This document shows, piece after piece, positions 53,066-62,839 of a stretch of DNA of 64,000 nt. The DNA comes from Xanthomonas floridensis (GTDB lineage: Bacteria > Pseudomonadota > Gammaproteobacteria > Xanthomonadales > Xanthomonadaceae). A program made the translations under genes and the position numbers. The stretch is from positions 1 to 64,000 of the forward strand of contig NZ_LXNG01000002.1 of NCBI RefSeq assembly GCF_001642575.1. Direction: 5' to 3'. The notes below the pieces were generated by a model, which was not told the origin of the DNA, made no database searches, and saw only the letters and a program-made list of their open reading frames with translations. Each line of letters starts with the position of its first letter. Positions within the stretch are counted from its first letter, which is position 1.

Positions 53066-54442
53066 ATGCCCCAGCCCGAAGCAATAGAACGCCTGGTCAC
53101 CACGCTGCGCGTCAACGGCCCGTTGCGCGGCGCCGATCTTGCGGGTCGATTGGGCGTGAGCAAGGCAACCCTTTCTCGTCTGGTTGCCGCCGCAGGAACT
53201 GCGGTGCGGCGCTACGGCAGCGCGCGCGCCACCAGCTATGTCGCCGCGGGCGAGGTACGGGGCGTGCGCGCCTGGCCGCTCTACCGCATCGACAGCCATG
53301 CCCGCGTTGTGGCGCTGGGCCAGCTGCATGCACTCCATCACGACCATTTCTTCGTGGAGCTGCTGCGGGAAAACCCGGTGCTCCTGCATCCGCCGATGCA
53401 GCTGGGTGTGTTCGAGTCGCTGCCCTGGTTTCTGGATGACCAGCGCCCGCAGGGATTTCTCGGGCGCAATCTGGCACGTCGCGTCTCCGGGCCGTTGCGG
53501 CTCCCTGAAGATCTCATGCTGTGGTCGCCCAGTGACACACTCGTCGCGCTGCTGTCCGACGGTCACGACCAGCTCGGCGACCTGCTCGTTGGCGAGCATG
53601 CGCTGGCACGCGCGCTGTCGTCGATCGACCAGCCCGAGTGCATCGATCTCGAAGCGCGCCCGGAGGCCTATCTCCAGCACGCCGATGCCGCACTGCGCGG
53701 CGAGGACGTCGGCTCGTCCGCTGCAGGCGAGCAACCGAAGTTCACTGCCGTACTGCGCGAACACGGCGTGTATCGTCCGGTCATTGTGAAGTTCTCCGAC
53801 CGGATCGATCAGCCGGCCGGGCGGCGCTGGGCGGACCTGCTGCAGATGGAGCACCTGGCCAACCAGGTGCTACTTGCCGGTGGCATCGCAGCCGCAACGA
53901 CGCAGCGACTGGAGGCCGGCGAGCGCGTCTTTCTCGAATCCACGCGCTTCGATCGCACCCCGACGCTGGGCCGTCACGGCTTTGTTTCGTTGATGGCGAT
54001 CTTTACCGCGTTCTATGGGCAGTCGGAGGTCGGCACATGGCGCGCGCTTGCGCCGCTGCTCAAACGCGATGGTTGGCTGAGTGCGGAAGATGCCGAGCGT
54101 CTTGAGGTGATCAGCTGGTTCGGCACGCTCATCGGCAACACCGACATGCATCTCGGTAACGCAGCGCTGATTCTTGCCGACACGCTGCCGCTGCGGCTCG
54201 CGCCGGTGTATGACATGTTGCCAATGGCGCTGCGGCCGGCATCCAGTGGCGAAATCGTGCCAAGGGATATCGAGAGTCCACCACCCGCGGTCGGTCAATT
54301 TGCACAATGGCGACGCGCCGCGGAGATGGCCGAACAGTTCTGGCAGCGGTCCATCGACGACGCGGGCTTGAGCGATCAGATGCGCGGCATCGCCACGCGT
54401 GCGTTGGCACGCTTGCACCAAACTGCATCGCGTCTTGCCTGA
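53066..54442 (+). CDS. yjjJ: HipA-family serine/threonine kinase toxin, YjjJ type with built-in HTH
   Basis: A 458-residue protein. Residues 1-55 form a winged HTH (LVTTLRVNGPLRGADLAGRL, GVSKATLSRLVA), in place of a separate HipB antitoxin. The rest is a HipA-type kinase: AAGEQPKFTAVL loop, STRFDR, catalytic IGNTDMHLGN (Asn358, Asp360, His362) and the metal-binding PVYDMLP. YjjJ-type proteins are reported HipA-like toxins that carry their own DNA-binding domain. The ATG at 53066 follows an in-frame GTG at 53057. No hipB is adjacent. Repeated GTATCGTTTCA boxes upstream suggest autoregulation. The stop lies inside the first unit of a 13-bp tandem array. Confidence 0.87.
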   Translation: MPQPEAIERLVTTLRVNGPLRGADLAGRLGVSKATLSRLVAAAGTAVRRYGSARATSYVAAGEVRGVRAWPLYRIDSHARVVALGQLHALHHDHFFVELLRENPVLLHPPMQLGVFESLPWFLDDQRPQGFLGRNLARRVSGPLRLPEDLMLWSPSDTLVALLSDGHDQLGDLLVGEHALARALSSIDQPECIDLEARPEAYLQHADAALRGEDVGSSAAGEQPKFTAVLREHGVYRPVIVKFSDRIDQPAGRRWADLLQMEHLANQVLLAGGIAAATTQRLEAGERVFLESTRFDRTPTLGRHGFVSLMAIFTAFYGQSEVGTWRALAPLLKRDGWLSAEDAERLEVISWFGTLIGNTDMHLGNAALILADTLPLRLAPVYDMLPMALRPASSGEIVPRDIESPPPAVGQFAQWRRAAEMAEQFWQRSIDDAGLSDQMRGIATRALARLHQTASRLA

Positions 54443-54569
54443 TCGTCTTGCCTGATCGTCTTGTCTGATCTTCTTGTCTGATCTTCTTGCCTGATCGTCT
54501 TGCCTGATCGTCTTGCCTGATCGTCTTGCCTGATCGTCTTGCCTGATCGTCTTGCCTGATCGTCTTGCC
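54432..54569. repeat. 13-bp tandem repeat (about 10.6 units) at the end of the yjjJ-like gene
   Basis: Unit CGTCTTGCCTGAT, with C-to-T and G-to-T variants in units 2-5. The first unit contains the last codons and stop (CGT CTT GCC TGA) of the kinase gene, so the array grew from the gene's own 3' end. It is not a CRISPR: there are no spacers. Confidence 0.95.
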
Positions 54570-54599
54570 ACACGCCACGGCAACGGTGCCGTGGCGTGT
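54570..54599. terminator. Hairpin between convergent yjjJ-like and TonB-receptor genes
   Basis: ACACGCCACGGCA (54570-54582) pairs with TGCCGTGGCGTGT (54587-54599) around a 4-nt loop. The 13-bp stem has no long T-run, but its position between two convergent stops supports a terminator role. Confidence 0.65.
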
Positions 54600-54618
54600 C
54601 CGCCGCAATGACCCTCAC

Positions 54619-57510
54619 TCAGAACGTGAACACATACTCCGCCGCCACTTCGCGGCCGATCGGGTTGAACAAGGTGGTGTTGTAGAAGCCGTAGCCGTAG
54701 AAGCGCTCCTTGTTCTCGTAGCCCACTTCGTTGAACACGTTGTTGACGTAGAAGTTGACCTTGGCGTGGTCGGTGATCCTGTAGCCGGTGCTGAGGTTCC
54801 AGTAGATCGCCGGGCCCACGCGGCCGAAGTAGCGCTTGCTGGTCTGGCCCAGATTCACGTTGCCGGTATCGGTGACCAGGCACTCGTCGGAGGCGCTGGG
54901 CTGGTAGCCGTCATCGAAGCGGGCGCAGGTGCCCCAGTTGACCGCGCGCATCGAGCCAAGCCGGCGGAAGTACACGGTCCAGTCCCAGGCGCCGCCGTTG
55001 TCCCAATGCACGCTGCCACGCACGCGGCTGCGCACGCGTTCGTCGCGACGGTTCTCGTCGCTGTCGGTACGGTAGATCTGTTCGCGATAGGCGATCAGAT
55101 TGTTGTAGTCCAGCGACAGCTGGAAGTTGCCCCAGCCGGCCGTGCTCAGCCGGTATTTCAACGACGCATCGATGCCGGAGGTTTCCATCTGCGCCAGGTT
55201 GATCGGGCCGCGCTCGATGGCGGCGATGGTGCCGTCGGCATTGCGCGTCACGCGCGAGGTGATGGTGTCGCAGTAGCCGGTACCGCCGGGGTTGTTCCAG
55301 GCGCCGCCGCTGATGGTGGTGCCGGTGCGGCAGCCCGCTTCGGCCGACAGGATCTCGTCGCGGTCCAGGTCCTTGATCATTTCCTCCAGCTGGATGCGGT
55401 AGTAGTCCACGCTCAGCGACAGCCCCTGCACGATGTCCCACACCACGCCGCCGGTGAACGAGCGGCCGGTTTCCGAGCGCAGGTCCGGCGTGCCGCGACG
55501 GTTCACGTCCACGGTGTAGAAGATATTGTTGTTCTCGTCATTGCAGCCGCCGGTCTGGTACGCGCCGGAGGTGATGCAGCGGTACTGGTCGATCACGGTC
55601 TGGTTGGTGGAGCTGGGTTCGCCCAGCACGTAGTGCATGTCCGGTGCACGGAAGCTGGTGGCCAGGGTACTGCGCACCAGCAGGCTCTCCACCGGCCGCC
55701 ACTCCAGGCCGGCGCTCCAGGTGGTGTCGCTCTGTTCGCCCACCTCGGTCTGGATGGCCGCAGACGAGCGATAGTTGCTGTAGCGGTCGTAGCGGCCGGC
55801 GATATTGGCGCTGAGCGTGGACAGCAGTGGAATCTGGAATTCCAGCCCGGCCGAACTACGCAGGCGCTCGCCACCCCCACTGTCGACCACATCCACCGGG
55901 TAGCACTCGTTGGCGCACGGGTCGGGCGAGAGCTGATAGCCCTGCTTGGCGACTTCGGCCACGGTGGCGAAGCGGATCGGCCCGGCCCAGCCCTGCACCA
56001 CGTCGCCACTGAGGCTGAAAGCGGCCTGGTTCACCCACGAATAGGCCGAGTTATGCGACTTGGCAACCAGGTCGTCGTACTCGTTTCCGGACAACGGCGT
56101 ATACCAGCGCGCCTCGTTGACCGCGTAGATCGGGTTGCCATCGGCACCAGTACCAAGCGGGCTGCCGAGAAAGTAACCGGTGGCGCGCGCGGTATCCACG
56201 GTGCGGATGTATTCGTCCACCGTGTAGCGCGAACGGCCCACGCTCAGCTCCCAGTCGAAGCGGTCGGCCCACACCCCGCGCAGGCCGGCGCCCAGATCCC
56301 AGGACTGCTCCTTGTTGTAGTTGGCCAGCCGGTCCCAGCCACCGGCTTCGCGGCGGGTGAGCTGGCGGATGGCATTCAACTGGCGCCCGGTGCGCGCATC
56401 CTGAAACGGCCCGAGCAGCACATACGGCGGGTCGTAGGTCCAGCGTCCGATGCTGCGGTTGGCCGACAGCGTGGCCCAGGCCTCGGTAGCCTCGCCGAAC
56501 TTCCAGGTACCGTACAGATACGCCGAATAATCCTCGCTGCCGGTGACCAGGCCCCAGTCGCCGTAATCGCGCGCCATGCCGCAGTAACTGCCGGCGTCGG
56601 TGAGCGCACCGGTGTTCTGGTTGTAGCTCAGGCGCTGGCCGTCGATGAACTCGCCGCCGAAGCGCGCGCAGGTGCCCGCAGGCGGCGCCAGGCGCTCATT
56701 GGTGTTGGCGTCGACCAGGCTCAGGCCGGTGAACGGGTTGAAGCCATAGCGGCGGTTCTGCCCGGTCCAGTTGGAGTAGGACATGTCGTCCGAATCATCC
56801 ATCTGCGGGCGATCGCGCCCGCTCAACGGATCGCGCCGGGTGGCCTGCAGCGCGTAGGTCACGCTCCAGTTCTCGCCGGTGCGCCCGCCGGCCCAGGACA
56901 CGTCGAAACTGTCGCGGCCACCTTCGGTGGCGGTGCCGCCGCGCAGGCGCAGCTGGTCGCCCTGGTAGTCGCGCTTGAGGATCACGTTGATCACGCCGGC
57001 CACCGCGTCCGAGCCGTAGATCGCCGAGGCGCCGCCAGTGAGGATGTCGATGCGCTCCACCGCGGCGGCGGGGATGTTGCTGTAATTGGAGAAGTTGCTC
57101 TCGCCGCCATAGGGCAGCGGGTAATCGGCCACGCGGCGGCTGTTGACCAGCAGCAGGGTGCGCCCGGGCCCCAGATCGCGCAGGTTGATCGGCGAGGCGT
57201 TGGGCGTGTGCGAGCCCCACTGCGTGTCGGCTTCCACCGAGCCCTGCTGGTTCATGCTGTTGAGCACGTCGTAGACGGTGGCGAAGCCTTCCTGCTGGAT
57301 CTGCTGCGCGGAGATGGTGACCACCGGCTGCGCGCCTTCGACCTGTGCGCGTTTGATGCGCGAGCCGGTGACGCTGACCGCGTCCAGGGTGGAGGTGGCG
57401 CGCGGTGTGTCCGGCTCGGTTTGCTGGGCCATGAGCGGCGACGCAGCGGCGGCCGCCAGTGCTAGGGACACGGAAATCGACAAGGCAAGACGATGGCTGC
57501 GGCAGTTCAT
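54619..57510 (-). CDS. TonB-dependent outer-membrane receptor
   Basis: A 963-residue receptor. A signal peptide (LALSISVSLALAAAAASPLMA, residues 8-28) precedes the plug domain (about 45-170) with AVSVTGSRIKRAQVEGAQPV, INLRDLGPGRTLLLVNSRR and VERIDILTGGASAIYGSDA. A beta-barrel follows that ends in a terminal aromatic (AAEYVFTF). The TonB box and large extracellular loops are consistent with import of a large substrate, which cannot be named. Xanthomonads encode many such receptors, several for plant polysaccharide breakdown products. No transport or hydrolase genes adjoin it. Confidence 0.95.
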   Translation of the reverse strand: MNCRSHRLALSISVSLALAAAAASPLMAQQTEPDTPRATSTLDAVSVTGSRIKRAQVEGAQPVVTISAQQIQQEGFATVYDVLNSMNQQGSVEADTQWGSHTPNASPINLRDLGPGRTLLLVNSRRVADYPLPYGGESNFSNYSNIPAAAVERIDILTGGASAIYGSDAVAGVINVILKRDYQGDQLRLRGGTATEGGRDSFDVSWAGGRTGENWSVTYALQATRRDPLSGRDRPQMDDSDDMSYSNWTGQNRRYGFNPFTGLSLVDANTNERLAPPAGTCARFGGEFIDGQRLSYNQNTGALTDAGSYCGMARDYGDWGLVTGSEDYSAYLYGTWKFGEATEAWATLSANRSIGRWTYDPPYVLLGPFQDARTGRQLNAIRQLTRREAGGWDRLANYNKEQSWDLGAGLRGVWADRFDWELSVGRSRYTVDEYIRTVDTARATGYFLGSPLGTGADGNPIYAVNEARWYTPLSGNEYDDLVAKSHNSAYSWVNQAAFSLSGDVVQGWAGPIRFATVAEVAKQGYQLSPDPCANECYPVDVVDSGGGERLRSSAGLEFQIPLLSTLSANIAGRYDRYSNYRSSAAIQTEVGEQSDTTWSAGLEWRPVESLLVRSTLATSFRAPDMHYVLGEPSSTNQTVIDQYRCITSGAYQTGGCNDENNNIFYTVDVNRRGTPDLRSETGRSFTGGVVWDIVQGLSLSVDYYRIQLEEMIKDLDRDEILSAEAGCRTGTTISGGAWNNPGGTGYCDTITSRVTRNADGTIAAIERGPINLAQMETSGIDASLKYRLSTAGWGNFQLSLDYNNLIAYREQIYRTDSDENRRDERVRSRVRGSVHWDNGGAWDWTVYFRRLGSMRAVNWGTCARFDDGYQPSASDECLVTDTGNVNLGQTSKRYFGRVGPAIYWNLSTGYRITDHAKVNFYVNNVFNEVGYENKERFYGYGFYNTTLFNPIGREVAAEYVFTF

Positions 57511-57897
57511 AAGATCCCCGGGAGAAGCCGGACGTGGCCGGCGTGGCAGTGCACTGCAACGACGTCTGCCAGCGATGCATGCACCGCCGCCCCTTGTCCG
57601 ATGGCCCCCCGACCACGCGGCGCAAACGCCTGCCCAGCGACGCTAGAACTGCGATGACATCGGTGTCAACACACTGTCACGCAAGTGTGCACTGGGTCGC
57701 ATTCCACATGGAGTGCGCTGCAACGACACGGTTGCGTCCGCGACCTAGTTGCGCGGCATTGCGCAACGCGCGTGACAGGGTGCAAATCACCGTTGGCGGG
57801 CCTGCCCTGCGCATAGCGCGCAGCAAGACCTTGCCCGGCGCCTCAGCAATGCCTCGAACGCCCGCACCAGATCGAACAGCGGCAAATGTGGGGACAT
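57511..57897. other. Promoter region of the TonB receptor
   Basis: About 390 bp without a supported gene. The region just upstream of 57510 must contain the receptor's promoter. No operator was recognised. Confidence 0.35.
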
Positions 57898-57922
57898 AAA
57901 AAACCCCGCCTTTCGGCGGGGT
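57898..57922 (-). terminator. groEL terminator
   Basis: ACCCCGCC-TTTC-GGCGGGGT (57903-57922), with an A-run on the left that reads as a T-run on the minus strand. Confidence 0.92.
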
Positions 57923-57953
57923 CCTTTGTGATGCAACAGCCAAGTGGCCTGGA

Positions 57954-59725
<1,772 letters not shown>

Positions 59726-59741
59726 GGCGCATAGCGCCTGA

Positions 59742-60029
59742 TCAGCCGATGACGGCCAGAATGTCGTCTTCGCGCAGCACCTTGTACTCGACGCCTTCGG
59801 ACTTGTAGCTGCTGCCGGCGTACTGGCCGTAGATGACCTTGTCGCCAACCTTGACCACCGGCGCGCGCAGGCTGCCGTTGTCCAGCGGCTTGCCGGCGCC
59901 GATGGCGACGACTTCACCCTTGGTGGACTTTTCCTTGGCGGAGTCCGGGATCACGATGCCGCCGGCGGAAACTTCGTCGGCTTCGATCGGCTTGACTACA
60001 ACGCGGTCGTGAAGCGGCTTGATGCTCAT
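59742..60029 (-). CDS. groES: Co-chaperonin GroES
   Basis: A 95-residue GroEL cap: [20 protein letters not shown] at the start, the mobile-loop segment [20 protein letters not shown], and [20 protein letters not shown] near the end. The start at 60029 is the only one giving the standard length. It is first in the groES-groEL operon, downstream of a CIRCE-like element and a heat-shock-type promoter. Confidence 0.98.
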
Positions 60030-60079
60030 AGAGAAAGACCCTCTTAAGTGATTGATTGGTCTGGAAATTATCGGCGATG

Positions 60080-60106
60080 TTAGCACTCGCACATGACGAC
60101 TGCCAG
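60080..60106 (-). promoter_or_regulatory. CIRCE-like HrcA operator of groES-groEL
   Basis: Minus strand: CTGGCAGTC-N9-GAGTGCTAA. The right arm matches the CIRCE consensus 9/9 and the left arm 6/9, with the standard 9-base spacer, 51 bases before groES. HrcA binding at such sites represses groESL in many bacteria. Confidence 0.8.
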
Positions 60107-60145
60107 CACAGCGCGCGGAAAAAACCCGACAGAGCGGGTGCGGGC

Positions 60146-60177
60146 CAGAGATTGTGCTGGGCGGGCAGGTTTCAAGG
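60146..60177 (-). promoter_or_regulatory. Candidate sigma-32 heat-shock promoter of groES-groEL
   Basis: Minus strand: CCTTGAAAC (-35, perfect TTGAAA core, 60170-60176), then 13 bases before an AT-containing CACAATCT that only partly fits the -10 consensus. It lies about 65 bases upstream of the CIRCE-like site. Confidence 0.55.
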
Positions 60178-60405
60178 GCCGGGCGCAAAAAATTTTCATC
60201 CGCTCGACACGCACGGGCCACCGTGCAACCGGGCAAGGCATGAAGAATCGGGCCGGGTGCATGCGCCGCGACGTGCCGGGCACAGCCACGCACGGGCGAT
60301 CGCCTGGAGCGCGGCCGGCGCCGGTGATCGAGGCGGCTCGGCGCACTGCACCGATGTCGCGCCACGCACCGCACCCTGCCCTCCCGCGCGTTTATTGCCC
60401 TGAAA

Positions 60406-60422
60406 ATGGAACCAGGTTCCAT
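60406..60422. promoter_or_regulatory. 17-bp perfect palindrome upstream of the endonuclease gene
   Basis: ATGGAACC-A-GGTTCCAT, 60 bp before the start codon. It is a candidate operator for an unidentified regulator. The rest of the 60178-60482 gap shows nothing further. Confidence 0.55.
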
Positions 60423-60482
60423 CGGCTGTCATGCACAGGCTCTACAGTCGCCAACGCATTCCCCGATCACAAGGAGCTGTCG

Positions 60483-62255
60483 ATGAGGTTGCCGTTCCGT
60501 AGTCTTCCGCTGGCCTGCGCCGTTGCCCTGGCCGTCCCCACCGCCCACGCCGCGGTGTTCATCAACGAACTGCATTACGACGACGCGGGCGCCTCCGGCG
60601 ACACCGGCGAAGGCGTGGAAGTGGTGGCCACCGCCGGCGAATCGCTGAGCGGCTACCGCATCCAGCTCTACAACGGCAGCACCCCGGGTGCGGCCACGGT
60701 CTACGCCACCACCGCGGTACCGGCCGGCAGCCTGGTCAGCTGCGGCAGCCAGGTGCGCGTGGCCACGGTCGGCTACGCCAGCAACGGCGTACAGAATGGG
60801 CCCAACGACGGCGTGGCGCTGGTCGACCCCAACGGCCAGCTGGTGCAGTTCCTCAGCTACGAAGGCGCCATCACCGGCAGCGGTGGCGCGGCGGCCGGTG
60901 TCACCAGCCAGAACCTGCCGGTCAGCGAGAGCAACAGCAGCGCGGTCGGCAGTTCGCTGCAACTCACCGGCACCGGCAGTGCGGCGGCCAACTTCAGCTG
61001 GGCGGGCTCGGCGGCGCAGACCTTTGGCGCCTGCAACCGCGGCCAGACCTTCAACGGCAGCGGCGGTGGCGGCACGACCGGTGCACCGACGATCACCAGC
61101 ACCACGCCCACCCAGGGCGCGAGCGGCTTCCCGGCGGCCGGCGATCTGGCGGTGGGCTTCAGCGAGGCGGTGACGCTGAGCAGCGGCGCCTTTGCGCTGA
61201 GCTGCGCCGGCTCCGGCACGGTGGCGCTCAGCTATCCAACCAGCGGCACCCGCTTCACCCTGTCCACCAATACCGCACTGGTCGGCGGCGAGCGTTGCAC
61301 CCTGGCGATCACCGCCAGCGCCATCCGCGATGCCAGCGGGCTGAGCCCGGCGGCCAATCAGTCGATCGCCTTCACCGTGGCCACCGCCAGCGGCGGCGGC
61401 ACCGGCTACTACTCGCGGGTGAACACCACCAGTCCCAGCCAGCTGCGCTGCTCGCTCAACGCCACCATCCGCGGCCACACGGTCTACCCGTACAGCGGCA
61501 CCGGCACCAGCACCTGGACCATCCTGGAGATGGCCGACGAAGACCCCAACAACAGCGGCCGCATCCTGGACGCCTACCGCAACCGCAGCTACGCCAAGGG
61601 TAGCGACCGGGCCGGCACCGGCAGCGGGCTGACCTACAACCGCGAACACACCTGGCCCAACTCGCTGGGCTTCGGCAGCGCCACCGGCGACCGCGGCCTG
61701 CCGTATGCGCCCTACACCGACACCCACATGCTGTATTTGACGGACACCACCTTCAACGCCGACCGCGGCAACAAGCCCTACGCCACCTGCACCAGCAGCT
61801 GCGGCGAACGGGTGACCGAGGTCAACGACGGCAGTGGCGGCGGCAGCGGGCGCTATCCGGGCAATTCCAACTGGGTGCGCACGCCAGACGGCAACGGCGG
61901 CACCTTCGAGGTGTGGGGCAAGCGCAAGGGCGACATGGCACGCGCGGTGATGTACATGGCGATCCGTTACGAAGGCGGGCTTGATGCGGCCACCGGCCAG
62001 TCCGAACCGGACCTGGAACTCACCGACGACCGCAGCCGGATCGTGCAGACCGCGTCCTCGCCCGCCTACATGGGGCTGCTGTCCACGCTGCTGGCCTGGC
62101 ACCAGGCCGACCCGCCGGACGATGCCGAGCGCGCCCGCAACCAGGTGATCTTCAGCTTCCAGGGCAACCGCAACCCGTTCGTCGACCACCCCGAATGGGC
62201 CACCGCCGGCCTGTTCACCTCGGCCAAACCGGCCAGCTGCCAGCTGGCCAACTGA
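60483..62255 (+). CDS. Secreted endonuclease I-family nuclease with N-terminal lamin-tail-like and Ig-like domains
   Basis: A 590-residue exported protein. Signal peptide at about 1-24 (LACAVALAVPTAHA), then a lamin-tail/LTD-like domain (VFINELHYDDAGASGD, VVATAGESLSGYRIQLYNG). A Gly-rich linker and a Big/SbsA-type Ig-like domain follow (PTITSTTPTQGASGFPAAGD, LAVGFSEAV). The C-terminal half is endonuclease I, with the catalytic LTYNREHTWPNSLGF (His389), DTHMLYLTD and KGDMARAVMYMAIRY. It probably degrades extracellular DNA and RNA for nutrition, biofilm turnover or NET escape. The ATG at 60483 has AAGGAG upstream. Confidence 0.92.
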   Translation: MRLPFRSLPLACAVALAVPTAHAAVFINELHYDDAGASGDTGEGVEVVATAGESLSGYRIQLYNGSTPGAATVYATTAVPAGSLVSCGSQVRVATVGYASNGVQNGPNDGVALVDPNGQLVQFLSYEGAITGSGGAAAGVTSQNLPVSESNSSAVGSSLQLTGTGSAAANFSWAGSAAQTFGACNRGQTFNGSGGGGTTGAPTITSTTPTQGASGFPAAGDLAVGFSEAVTLSSGAFALSCAGSGTVALSYPTSGTRFTLSTNTALVGGERCTLAITASAIRDASGLSPAANQSIAFTVATASGGGTGYYSRVNTTSPSQLRCSLNATIRGHTVYPYSGTGTSTWTILEMADEDPNNSGRILDAYRNRSYAKGSDRAGTGSGLTYNREHTWPNSLGFGSATGDRGLPYAPYTDTHMLYLTDTTFNADRGNKPYATCTSSCGERVTEVNDGSGGGSGRYPGNSNWVRTPDGNGGTFEVWGKRKGDMARAVMYMAIRYEGGLDAATGQSEPDLELTDDRSRIVQTASSPAYMGLLSTLLAWHQADPPDDAERARNQVIFSFQGNRNPFVDHPEWATAGLFTSAKPASCQLAN

Positions 62256-62500
62256 GCGATACCGGCCCGGCGCGGGATGCGTCGGGCCGGTGCGCTGTGT
62301 CTGCGGAGCTGTGCTTGCGATGACTACGCGCTGCCACGCCGGCAACGCATGCACCCGAGTCAACCACCGCAGGCTGATGACCTTCAGTTTCTGCCGGCCT
62401 TTCGCACCCCACTGGCACGCCAACCGCGGGCGAAATGGATGCCGCGTTCCGGAACCCGCGGTCGATCCCCCGCAGGCAGGGGATTACACTGCCGGGTCCG

Positions 62501-62824
62501 ATGACTGCCTCTTCCCTCCATCTGTTGCTCAGCACCTGCCCGGATGCCGACAGCGCCGACCGCATCGCCCATGCCCTGCTGGACGAGCGCCTGGCCGCCT
62601 GCGTCACCCAGCTGCCCGGCGTGCAGTCGCTGTATCGCTGGAACGGGGTGATCGAGCGCAGCCAGGAAGTGCAGTTGCTGATCAAGACCTGGGAAGACCG
62701 CCTGCCGGACGCCATCGCGCGGCTGCAGGCGCTGCATCCGTATGAACTGCCGGAGGCGGTGGCGGTCCAAGCCAGCGCCGGGCTGCCGGCCTATCTCGAT
62801 TGGGTCCGGGCCGAAACCCGCTAA
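62501..62824 (+). CDS. cutA: Divalent-cation tolerance protein CutA
   Basis: A 107-residue trimeric PII-like fold protein: LLLSTCPDADSADRIAHALL, LAACVTQLPGVQSLYRWNG, SQEVQLLIKTW, and the late LHPYELPEAVAVQASAGLPAYLDWV. Despite its name its role in metal tolerance is poorly defined. It starts at 62501 and lies 15 bp ahead of dsbD, the same linkage (cutA-dsbD) as in enterobacteria, so co-transcription is likely. Confidence 0.95.
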   Translation: MTASSLHLLLSTCPDADSADRIAHALLDERLAACVTQLPGVQSLYRWNGVIERSQEVQLLIKTWEDRLPDAIARLQALHPYELPEAVAVQASAGLPAYLDWVRAETR

Positions 62825-62839
62825 GGAATCCTGACGTCC

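Noticed and set aside
54432..54569. CRISPR-like or coding extension of the kinase gene
   Set aside because: Units are 13 bp, contiguous, and each carries a stop codon.
54565..57465. 966-codon open frame antisense to the TonB receptor
   Set aside because: Same effect: low-information V/A/G/H-rich translation, with a clear receptor on the other strand.
60429..62423. 664-codon frame antisense to the endonuclease gene
   Set aside because: It mirrors the nuclease coding sequence and has no domain or ribosome-binding site.
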